This document shows, piece after piece, positions 9,606-18,069 of a stretch of 64,000 bases of DNA. Made by a program: the position numbers and the translations under genes. Origin of the DNA: Laburnicola sp. R22_1 (taxonomy: Eukaryota > Ascomycota > Dothideomycetes > Pleosporales > Didymosphaeriaceae); assembly GCA_014281115.1 (NCBI GenBank), contig JACONQ010000017.1, positions 1,240,001 to 1,304,000 on the forward strand, read 5' to 3'. Under the pieces are notes generated by a model, which did not search any database, had not been told where the DNA came from, and saw nothing but the letters and a program-made list of their open reading frames with translations. How positions within the stretch are numbered: position 1 is the first letter of the stretch; each line of letters begins with the position of its first letter.

Positions 9606-11060
9606 TCAGAAGACGGCACCACCGTGGTACTCCTGGCGCTGCTGCAAGTTAAGAGGTTTGCCGCGCTTCTTGTGCTTCTTCTTAGCAGTGAGAGCCTCTC
9701 TTAGGCCATCGTTCTCATGGTGTAGCAGTTCGTTTTGTACTTGGAGTCCGTGGAGCGTTTGGGAGAGCGACTTTGACTCTTCTGCGGTAGTATCCTTCAC
9801 TGCAGAGCGTACGAGACGCTCCATCTGACGCCAGTCGCTCTCCTTAAGCGCTGAGGGGCCTGCTTCGCCTTCATCTTGCTTCCTAGAGCTCTCTCTCTTG
9901 AAGCGTTTGAGTATAACCTCTGGGTCCATAGGCCATATACCAGTAGCTTCAAAGGACTTAAGGATAGTCTCTGTATTAAATGAGGACTCCCACGCTCTCC
10001 AGAACAGTGGGAAAAAGTCCCCCTTCTTGACTGGTACTAGCCCTTGGCTCCTCTGGAGGTGGGTGGAGAGCTCCTTAGAGTAGGCGGTGGAGAGAGGTTT
10101 AAAGATGACGACGTTGAGAGGTTGAAGCGTATGGGTAGAGTGAGGGGGAAATACGGCTAGGAGTATGCGATGGGATTCGCAGTAGTCGATAAACTCCTTC
10201 GTGAGGTGACTGCCATGGCCGTCAAGTATGAGGAGACGCCAGTCTCTCCCACGACGCGCTTTCTGCTTCGTGCAGCGATCAAATACCTGCTCTAGCCACG
10301 CTAAACCGATGTCGTTATTCGTCCATCCAGATGGAGATGAAGCTACAAAGACGTCGTGTTGCCCAGCTTTAATGGCGTCCACCCAAGCTGCCTGCAGTGA
10401 GCTGTTTGCCGACTGATAGATGAGACCTGGCGGCAGAGCCTCCCCATCAGCGCAGACAGCTGCTAAGAGGGTGATCCATTCACGAGAGCCATCTTGGAGT
10501 GCCGCCTGCACCTCTTTTCGCTCCCACATCCGACGGCTGAACACTCGTTTTGAGCGTCCTGTTATACCTATCATGAAGCCCTTCTCGTCCATATTGTAGG
10601 AATGGCGCGGCTGTATGTCGTACTGCTTTATCTTCTGATGTAGCAAGTCAAAGTATAGCTTATACTTAACGTTTGAATCAGCGTTGTGGCGGAGAGAGTC
10701 AATTCCAGATGTCCATTTGGAGATGAGATGGTGGCCGTGTCGGTCAAGAAAGCGGGTAACCCAAGCGTCGCTCACGGGCTCTGTGGCTGTCGAGGATGCG
10801 AAATTTTGTATCATCTCTCTTGTAGGAGGCAGCCCTCTCTTTGTAAGGTCTTCAATATAGCTCACGAGCCCTAACTCTTGTTGTGGGCTGAGTACTTGTT
10901 GATCGCGATGCTTAGCTTCCCGTGGGCGCTGACAGCCTTGGTGTCTTCGGCGCAGCGTACTGTGCGGTACACCAAACTGGCGAGCAATTTTCCGGTATAT
11001 AAGTTGTTCTCCTGGTTTAAGCGATTCGATTGCTGCGAGCGCATCGTCAATTGGTGCCAT
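9606..11060 (-). CDS. pogo/Fot1-family transposase with a premature stop
   Basis: This 484-codon DDE transposase has an N-terminal psq/CENP-B-like helix-turn-helix (about residues 10-45), a second HTH_Tnp_Tc5-type DNA-binding region (about 55-125), then the DDE_1 catalytic core. The first catalytic Asp is D158 in NMDEKGF and the second is D280 in LILDGHGSH. The third position, 35 residues further on, is N316 in LQPLNVV where the family normally has Asp. The frame ends with TGA at 9606-9608 after GGAVF. The same frame then stays open to 9348 and encodes a Lys/Ala-rich basic coiled tail. Copy A has Trp at the position of this stop, so a TGG-to-TGA mutation has probably cut about 85 residues. 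No host function is expected. Confidence 0.88.
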   Translation of the reverse strand: MAPIDDALAAIESLKPGEQLIYRKIARQFGVPHSTLRRRHQGCQRPREAKHRDQQVLSPQQELGLVSYIEDLTKRGLPPTREMIQNFASSTATEPVSDAWVTRFLDRHGHHLISKWTSGIDSLRHNADSNVKYKLYFDLLHQKIKQYDIQPRHSYNMDEKGFMIGITGRSKRVFSRRMWERKEVQAALQDGSREWITLLAAVCADGEALPPGLIYQSANSSLQAAWVDAIKAGQHDVFVASSPSGWTNNDIGLAWLEQVFDRCTKQKARRGRDWRLLILDGHGSHLTKEFIDYCESHRILLAVFPPHSTHTLQPLNVVIFKPLSTAYSKELSTHLQRSQGLVPVKKGDFFPLFWRAWESSFNTETILKSFEATGIWPMDPEVILKRFKRESSRKQDEGEAGPSALKESDWRQMERLVRSAVKDTTAEESKSLSQTLHGLQVQNELLHHENDGLREALTAKKKHKKRGKPLNLQQRQEYHGGAVF

Positions 11061-11111
11061 GGTGGTGGAGTTATGACGCGTTGAAGTTTGGAGCTTGTCT
11101 GGTGTTTTGGT

Positions 11112-11158
11112 GTTCCTGGGTCGTTACGCGACGTGGGTCGTTACGCGCACGGGCACGG
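11112..11158 (-). repeat. Right terminal inverted repeat of pogo copy B
   Basis: This is the partner of 9031-9077, ending GCACGGGCACGG before the TA target duplication. The transposase start codon lies only 51 bp inside it. Confidence 0.93.
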
Positions 11159-11160
11159 TA

Positions 11161-11486
11161 CAAGGTTCTTATACAGATATCGTCTGTGCGCGCTAAAAGA
11201 GCAAAAAAAACGCGACAATCGCGTTGTGGCGTGGACATGCAAGAGGTGGTAATACTGTTAATCTTGTACGCGAGGTTGGTGTTAAGGCCCGCGGAGTTTA
11301 CTGGTACCCTATAAAAGCCGCAGATCCGCACTATACCTAATTAGGCCACAACACCACTAAAGTATCGCGATTATTACAGTACTACGGTAGGCCTCACTAC
11401 TATCGATCAACTACGGTATCGCCTGCCTTGTCTACTATCGATCGATTGAACACGTGACGATAGATGATAGATAGTACCGACGATAG
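11161..11486. other. Repeat-like edge of the transposon island
   Basis: There is no convincing gene. From about 11395 to 11485 the sequence is made of short CTATCGATC/GATAGTAC/GATAGATGATAG-like words, a low-complexity mosaic. It ends exactly where the open frame of the cysteine-rich gene at 11487 begins, so it may have replaced the 5' end of that gene. Confidence 0.55.
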
Positions 11487-12530
11487 TACGGACCGTTGCA
11501 AGCGCTGGTCAATGAGGCGGATGCCACTTATGCTGCCGTACCGACTCCTGATTCGGCCGACGATCAGGTCGTATATTGCGGTTACGCCTACAGCGAAAAT
11601 GGCTTGCGTGGCGAGCACGAAGATCTGAAGGCTAACTATGGGCATAAATTCAAAACTCCCATGCACAGCATCATCATCTCGGACGACTGTGTGTGCGTCC
11701 TCCAAGGGTAAGGTTTCTTGCTCAGGATTAGCTGTCATAACTTCTAACTTTGAGCTCAGTTACGGTGACCATCAAGTTGCTTTCTATTCAGGGTGGCAGG
11801 GAGATTTGAAATTTGCCGCTGGAGAGGCAAGGTTCGCAAAGACAATACCTAAAGGAACTCCTCCTGCGAAGAGCAAGAATTCCGTACGTTCCGCCGACAG
11901 CATCCCCGCAACCAACTTCAAACGCACTCAGACGGAGGCATACTGCGGGTACGTTTATAGTGAAGTTGGTTTGCGAGGAAAGCAGACACCTCTCCCAACT
12001 GACGGCGACGGGAAAGTCCATCATAAGGTGATGAATAGCGCTATCATCACATGGGGCTGTACCTGCGATTTCTATCGGTAAGTACCCCAAGTCCTACCTC
12101 TAAGCTAGTGTTAACTTCAAGGAAAGATCTGGCGACTGCTTCATAGGCCACAAAAACGGAGCGTTTGACCACTGGCGCACTGGAATGTTCCAGGGAAACC
12201 TCCCTTGGGCGAGCGAATGCGTTATATGTCATTACAATGCCGCGGCAGCGAGGAGCATATCGGATACACAAGCTCGCCCAGTCGAATGGCGTCCGCGACA
12301 ATAAGCGGCCTCTCTTCCAGAGTGCCATTCCGACACACGGATGTGCTTGCGAGTTCATGCAGTAAGCCCTCCCCGCGGAATCGATATAGCCAGCACTAAC
12401 AGCGAACAGATCCCGGGATTGCGATATGCATGATGGCTTCTATACTGCAGCTGAGATGTTTATGGGAGACTTTCCTGTGCAAATTGGCTGCCACCAGTGC
12501 GATATCCGTGGTCCAGCAGCAGACGAGTGA
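11487..12530 (+). pseudogene. Decayed tandem-repeat cysteine-rich gene, probably once secreted
   Basis: I do not recognise the family. Three related units follow one another, each made of two parts. Part a resembles YCGYxYSExGLRG and ends with a CxC pair (ISDDCVCVLQG, ITWGCTCDFYR, IPTHGCACEFMQ). Part b resembles GDCxxxxxGFxxxWxxGxFxGDLP with a closing CxxC. An intron sits at the same place and phase in each unit: 11708-11759 in unit 1, a donor at 12078 in unit 2, and about 12363-12411 in unit 3. The open frame starts at 11487 with no ATG, and its first residues (PLQALVNEADATY) look like the segment after a lost signal peptide. Unit 2 lacks an acceptor that keeps frame at a normal intron size, and unit 3 needs at least two frame shifts. 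The last stop is TGA at 12528-12530. I read it as a broken gene next to the transposon island. Confidence 0.6.
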
Positions 12531-13111
12531 GTAGGCTACCATAGGTGTATGGGTTTACAGCAACTCGGTGGAGATCACTTGTCATGATAGCTATCTCCAA
12601 TGAGAGATGATAGCATCTCAAAAAAGAGCTTTTAGTTTAGATACGATTCTCTTGAATGTCCCTGAACATAAAAATTCGCTCCATATCGTCTTGAAATTAT
12701 CCATTTGGTCACCCACGAATAATGCTAACTTACGTACCTCGCTCAAAAGCACTGACAAGAAATACTGACATAAGGTAGCTGCGATTCGTTTTTGATTGGA
12801 CACCTGCACATTGCTTTGCATAAGCAGATGAGAAACTCTTAGCCAGCGAGCTGGCCGTACAGGATAAATACCTCCGTCGACTTATGTGAGTCTGTTAGGT
12901 TCTCAATATGAAAAGGAAAATATTGAAACATTGAAAGGTCATGATCCTATCGCTATCCTACATCTAATTTCAAGGTTACATAGAAGATCCACCGACCGAT
13001 CCGAAAGTCATAATTCGTAAGAGCATGCAGATCCAGCCGCATTCAAAGTGTCGAGAATCCAATCCACCTCCATCTCTAGTTTATGTTCTGTTCGACTTTC
13101 GACGACTTCTA
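12531..13111. other. Intergenic, nothing recognised
   Basis: This is AT-leaning sequence between the decayed Cys-rich gene and the small secreted protein gene. An open frame at 12618-12821 on the minus strand has no protein-like character. The 3' flank of the secreted protein gene lies at the right end. Confidence 0.6.
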
Positions 13112-13499
13112 TCAGCGCGCAGCCGCTCCTGCACCAGCGCTATCACACTGCACTGTTCGATCATCAACATCGATGCAGAACAATTTTTCGAAGGGAGAGA
13201 AAAATACCTTTCTGCGCCTGGCAATCATCGAAAGCGACGTCTCCCCCGCCGTTGGCCAAGTTCGCGCATCCGTTGAACTGTTGATCGCAAGAGCGCTGCA
13301 GCGCCGCACCGATATTAACAAATGTCGCACCGTTTACAGAGAATGGACGGTTCGCGTCGCCAGAGTCGAGGATCGGTGTGGCCGCGACGCCACCGAGGGC
13401 GCCTGTGAAGGTCTGCGAGTTCGCTTGGCGAGGAGAGATGGCGAGGGCGTTGGTGAGCGCGACGGCGCTGAAGAGAGCGAGAGTGGCGGTGAACTTCAT
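13112..13499 (-). CDS. Small secreted cysteine-containing protein
   Basis: Two exons (13499-13208 and 13152-13112, intron 13207-13153, 55 bp, GTATTT..ACAG) encode 110 residues. The N-terminus MKFTATLALFSAVALTNALA is a clear signal peptide. The mature part has the block FVNIGAALQRSCDQQFNGCA, then an Asp-Cys-Gln segment. The intron must be removed to bring in the last Cys (QKVQCDS) and a short Ala/Gly tail before the stop. Four Cys remain in a pattern I know from small secreted proteins of many filamentous ascomycetes (RSCDxQxNxCAN...DCxxQxxxC), whose function is not established. A TATA box lies about 155 bp upstream. It sits 2 kb from the transposon island. It could be an effector or a cell-surface protein, but that is inference. 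Confidence 0.82.
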
Positions 13500-13653
13500 T
13501 TTGAAATATGGAAGAGTTCAAAGTGTTAAATAATGTACAGCAAACAAAGGAAACGATGACGCAAGTAGAGAACGGCTGTAGGAAATGGTATCGTTGGGAG
13601 GGAACGACAGACTGCGATGTAAAATGACCGACTCTACGACGCTCACAGCGCCC

Positions 13654-13662
13654 TTATATATA
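13654..13662 (-). promoter_or_regulatory. TATA box of the small secreted protein gene
   Basis: The minus strand reads TATATATAAGGG about 155 bp upstream of the ATG at 13499. This is a stronger TATA match than I noticed at the other genes here, and it fits an inducible, highly expressed secreted-protein gene. Confidence 0.6.
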
Positions 13663-13669
13663 CGTGATG

Positions 13670-14879
13670 CTGGCGCATTGCATAATTAGTATGATCAGCA
13701 CTCGCAATGTGGTTGAGATTGTCAAGTGGTTGTGCATTGGCGGTGGAGAAGTTGATGCCTGAAGGTGCCTGGGGGTGCCTGAAACAGAAATTGTGCCATG
13801 AGCCCTGTGACCACGCATCTCTTGCCGCGACGCATTTCTCCCTGTATTTTGTGGCTGCGAAAGTTGTTCCAGAGGCTTCTGCGACGTCTTAATTGAGCGC
13901 ACTTAAAGTTTTGGTGAAGAGATAAGGATGTGCCTGTTGAGTTGGGAGTCAGGAGCTCTAACATACTGCCTGTGGAATGCCCATGATCAATTGGCTATTG
14001 GCGTGATGTCGAACGTGATGTGGTACTGCCGAAAAATTCTTCAGTGCAGTTGCACCAGGCCATCGGACTGCTCGATGCAACCAATAACGCAGACTTTCTC
14101 TGGCGCCGGTTTTCCTGCAAGATCCGGTCCTTCTGCAAATGCGTTCGCTACAAACTCTCCCGGTATGACACAGTTCTAAGATGAAAGGTTCTGGACTTCT
14201 GTGTTCTTATTACATACCCTGGGGTAACGCAGTACAGGAGCTTCTGATCTTGCGCGCTGTCGATAGCAGAACCAGGTACGCCTTGTCGTTTCACATGTTG
14301 GCTACGACGAGAAACTGAAGACCGGTGACCGTCTGGTCGCTCATGATACGATGTCGTTGATGTTTGAAGGGAGATCGTCGCGTTCTTTTGTCGGAGATGG
14401 ACGTTGTCGCAATAGCCTTATGGGGGTTATACGACCCCAAAATGCGCAGTTAATGCTGTGCGAAGAAAAGTTAAGTAGGTATTTACGCTTAAATCTTCAT
14501 TCGCTGTTATTTAGAGAGTATAGGAGGTGCGTTGAGGTTGTCCCAATTGGAGGGCAGGAGCGTTGAAGGCATAATGAGCGTTCTGGGAAGGGCCAAGAAC
14601 CGTAAGGAGGTTAGCTTCTCACGTGTTCTAGCGATCACGACTCGCGGACATTCGCCTTCCGGCTCCAATGTCTGCTCGGCCAGCATCCGACGTCTGATCA
14701 ATTGCAATTTCTCTCTCGGAAGCAATCGCAACCACGTCTCCAAGGGCTTAGAGTGCGGCTACGTCGATCTTTCGCTGCCTAGGCTCTCCTACTAGCAACC
14801 CTACAATTGTCCGATCAAGCCACTCGACGCTCTAAGCCTTGTCAACCACAGCGCACAGCTCATTGGATCCAGCCTCACC
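13670..14879. other. 1.2-kb intergenic region, nothing recognised
   Basis: Several open frames of 60-90 codons occur on both strands but overlap each other and show no domain or conserved pattern. A short GGTGCCTG word is repeated near 13763-13790. The right end is the 5' flank of the gene at 14880. Confidence 0.6.
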
Positions 14880-15704
14880 ATGGTCGGATTTCTGGGCCTG
14901 CCGTTAGAGGTCAGAAACCACGTCTACGATATACTTCTTCGCGAAGAATTGGAGCCTCAAATCTGCGCCGTGATGGTCGTCTCGGAGAATTACCTCAGGG
15001 ATCGAATACCGCTTCGGTGCTACCGCGGCCTATTACGAGCATGTTGGCAGACACATCACGAGCTCAAGCAAGCGATACAGCACATGGTGGCGGCGAAGCA
15101 GTTAGATTACCAATTGGACATCACGTTTTCCCACGGTCGACCGTACTTTTCCATGACATGGATGCGCTTCCCGGGCCTATCTGCTACTTTGAATGCCATC
15201 ATTGTCAATGTCGACCTGCGCGTTCGAGAGCCCTTCTACCACAAACAACAATTCCAATCACCCCAGCACCACGAGCTCGATTTTCTAGTCGGTTATCTAC
15301 CCAACAGTTTGGCGGAACAACTCTTCGACTACATAGCTATTCTTCTCAAGACACTGGCGAATCTGCTCTCCCACGGCGATCCCGATTTCAACCTCCTCTA
15401 CACCGAGAAACTGGTTCTGAATTTCCGCACGCCGACGACGGTGGTTTCCGGGTTGGATAACCCATTCGCGGTGAAACGCCGTGTCAATATTGATCCTGAG
15501 GAGGCCAGCGATCTGGATGAGACGATGCGGAATACTCTTAGAGCGACTGTGAAGGCATTTGGGGCTTTCGATGCTTGCGGATGCTGGGAGCTGTCTCCAT
15601 TGATTCAGATTGGCTCTCTAAAATTTGCAACAGAGGGCGTTATTTGGGGCGAGGGGCACAACATGATTCTCGCGCACGACGATTTTCAGTGGCTGCAATA
15701 CTGA
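14880..15704 (+). CDS. 2EXR/F-box-like hypothetical protein
   Basis: A single exon encodes 274 residues. The N-terminus reads FLGLPLEVRNHVYDILL, the pattern of the 2EXR or F-box-like domain (LPxExRNxIYxLL) that opens a very large group of uncharacterised proteins in filamentous ascomycetes. F-box proteins link substrates to SCF ubiquitin ligases, but for this group no substrate or partner is known. The rest is mixed alpha/beta with two Cys near the end (DACGCWEL) and no signal peptide or membrane segment. The ATG follows a stop-rich leader, and the frame is closed upstream by stops, so the start is likely right. Confidence is good for a gene, low for a function. Confidence 0.75.
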   Translation: MVGFLGLPLEVRNHVYDILLREELEPQICAVMVVSENYLRDRIPLRCYRGLLRACWQTHHELKQAIQHMVAAKQLDYQLDITFSHGRPYFSMTWMRFPGLSATLNAIIVNVDLRVREPFYHKQQFQSPQHHELDFLVGYLPNSLAEQLFDYIAILLKTLANLLSHGDPDFNLLYTEKLVLNFRTPTTVVSGLDNPFAVKRRVNIDPEEASDLDETMRNTLRATVKAFGAFDACGCWELSPLIQIGSLKFATEGVIWGEGHNMILAHDDFQWLQY

Positions 15705-16275
15705 CGGCCTGTGATCGTTCCCAGCATGCGGTGATGTTTTGCGGCATTTGCGTTTGATAAAGTCGAATGGCTAAGATATTGATGTTTCGTAACAGTTCAT
15801 AGCTGGGGGCAGAAATTGCGGCGTTACGTTATGACATAACCCAAGGAATGGAATAACGTCTTAGCGCTCAAGCATCGTTCCGGCTTTTTCTCACGATCGT
15901 ACCTGGTATAATTTTACACAGGTCGTTGAATCCCCGGCAACTAGCTGCGCAACCGCCATATCAGGACTAGGAGTTGGTGTTTTGCATGAGGAGGTGGTTG
16001 ATAACATGGGTATCGATGTAGCATAGCAATATAGAGGTTAGTCGATTCAATCGCGATTTGTATGACAATATATCTCCTTTCCTTGGACATCAGAGAATTG
16101 AAGGATATTAGTATCAGAAACGAGACACTACTATACTATTATAATGAAATAGTGTGACCGCCTTTTACGCTCTTTTTTTTTTACTAAGCAGGGGGCTCTG
16201 CTTTTTTTGTCATGTTATTTGAGATGAAAGCCTTTGTCGTTCTACCCCTAGGTAGTTAATTTAACGCCACACATA
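15705..16275. other. Intergenic, AT-rich
   Basis: No gene is seen. There are poly-T runs near 16172-16180 and 16203-16209. The AT content rises toward the palindromic segment on the right. Confidence 0.6.
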
Positions 16276-16372
16276 GGCTAAAATATATATAACTATAGCT
16301 ACGCTATAGCCTAGAGAATAGCTATATTCTTACGCCTTACAGGCTATAGTACGGGTACTACGGCCCGTACTA
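16276..16372. repeat. Palindrome-rich segment at the truncated kinase 5' end
   Basis: Several short hairpins lie side by side: CTATAGC-tac-GCTATAG, a near-perfect palindrome around GAATAGCTATATTC, and GTACGGG-tactacgg-CCCGTAC. The segment ends where the kinase-like frame becomes recognisable. It may be the end of a small transposon or a rearrangement scar. I found no target duplication. Confidence 0.4.
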
Positions 16373-17842
16373 CATTACGTTGGATACGCTGCCGTCAACC
16401 TCGGTGACACCTTCCACCACGGGAAGTACAGAACCTTGGGAATCATTCGAAAGCTTGGAGACGGTTCATACTCCACGGTGTGGCTGGCTGTCAGCTCAGA
16501 GTAGGTCCATTGATGTTCTTGTCACTCCAAAAACACCCCAACTTCGTCTGTGGCAGTTCCTTGTTCGAAATTTGGTTCGAACACTATACCACAACAGTAC
16601 ACCGCGATATGCCGCGCTCAAGATTATGATTGCCAAAGCAGACTCCTCAACAACTGAGCTCTCGATACTCGAAAAAATCTCAAGTGTGGCATCCAAGGAT
16701 CCCAACTCTCAGCACATCACCATCCTGTTAGACGAGTTCCAGCACCAAGGATCCAACGGCAAGCACCAATGTTTAGTTTTTGAAGCTATAGGTGTAACTG
16801 CTGCTTCGCTCGGAGAAGAGCTCCCAGAGAACAATCCCAAGATGTACGCCATGGTCGAACGGTACCCGAAATGGGTAGCGAAGAAGATACTCCTACATGC
16901 GTTACGGGGCCTTGCTTTCCTTCACCGTAACGGCGTCGTGCATGGCGACATCCAGCCTGGCAATCTTATCTTCTCCGTTCAAGGAATCGATAACATCAAA
17001 GAGGACGACCTTGTGTAAGACAAGTCCACGACTGCGATACCCCTACAACGACTGGATGGTCTCACAGAGCTGGTACACAGGAAAAAAAGTTTATAGCTAG
17101 ATTTTCTTTTGCCATAGTATAGTTGCGGGATGCAGATTTGTTCACAAAAAAAACTGGATGGCAAGACGGACAGATGGGCTCCGAAGAACCTCTATCTCCA
17201 GCCGTCGCTTCACGATCGAGTAAAGTTGACTACGGAACTACTGGTGAAGCTGTCGGATCTCGGATCAGGTGATTCTACCTCTACTCAATTGTCTCATTTG
17301 AGGTCATTGATCATCTGCTAATACTATCCTCAGCGTTCTGGGCAGCCCACCCACCGGGTTCCACCGTGACACCTGTTGCGCTTCGAGCCCCGGAACTGAT
17401 CTTACGGCAGAGTTTCGGAGCCGGTATTGATATCTGGAGCTTCGGTTGCCTCATGTTTGAGTTTCTAACCGGCCGCACGCTCATCGCCATTATGATGCTT
17501 GGACATGACCAGGAGGAGCGAGACAAAACCGACGATGACCATCTCGTTCAACTTAACGATGTCATTCGTCCACTTCCAGATTCGATGATGCAGGCTTGGC
17601 CACGGGCTAGTAAGTGGTTTGGACCAGATCGCCAGCGTCTAAACCCTTACACCGATGACGAGCCGTATATACATGACTCTATCGATAAGTTGTTCGTTGA
17701 GAATAGATCGCCGGAGATTGATGATGAAGAGTCGGCACTCTTGGTCCCATTGATGCGACAGATATTGGAGTATGATCCGCAGTTGAGGCCGACCGCTGAA
17801 GATATTCTCAAGCACCCGTGGTTTTCGCCCTGGGCGTTGTAG
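16373..17842 (+). pseudogene. SRPK-like protein kinase, 5'-truncated with one nonsense codon
   Basis: Four exon-like blocks can be joined: 16373-16500, 16598-17072, 17136-17268 and 17334-17842 (introns of 97, 63 and 65 bp). They give NLGDTFHHGKY, the ATP loop KLGDGSYSTVWLA, the lysine strand YAALKI, the catalytic loop HGDIQPGNLIF, DLGSA in place of DFG, the APE-type RAPELILRQ, DIWSFGCLMFE and a C-terminal PTAEDILKHPWF. This is the layout of the SR-protein-kinase-like family common in filamentous fungi. Two defects are visible. There is no ATG: the open frame runs back into the palindromic segment and meets a stop at 16319. In the second exon TAA at 17016-17018 stands where CAA (Gln, in DDLVQDKST) is expected, a C-to-T change in a CA context. 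Both argue for a pseudogene. Confidence 0.78.
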
Positions 17843-18069
17843 TTTATACTTTTCATGTTCTTCGGACCAGGGTGATGGAGAAACAAACGAACCTCCAAAG
17901 CTCCGCGGGTCTTTGGTAATATACTATGTAAGGGTTGAACTATAATATAGACCACGCCTACTGGATATGGCCTTGGTAGTAGCAAGCGCCTGGCCCCAAG
18001 CCCATTTATCTATAAAACATCTTAGCGCGACCAATTCAAAATCGGCGGTATACGAGAAATATTACTTTC

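Larger units (their letters stand above)
9031..11158 (-). mobile_element. Fot1/pogo-type DNA transposon (copy B), nearly intact
   Basis: This 2128-bp element has 47-bp terminal inverted repeats (9031-9077 and 11112-11158), flanked by TA on each side (9029-9030 and 11159-11160). It holds one transposase gene on the minus strand. It shows far less C-to-T decay than copy A. The terminal repeats are unrelated in sequence to those of copy A but share their architecture, two direct subrepeats with a 17-bp period. The transposase has a stop inside its expected length and an Asn at the third catalytic position, so present activity is doubtful. Confidence 0.92.

Noticed and set aside
12078..12108. 31-bp intron in unit 2 of the cysteine-rich gene
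   Set aside because: It would keep the frame but is too short for a fungal spliceosomal intron; the next acceptor breaks the frame, so I call decay instead.
14807..15460. 217-codon frame overlapping the 2EXR-like gene
   Set aside because: Same-strand shadow in another frame without the conserved domain; the frame starting at 14880 carries the recognisable LPLEVRN motif.
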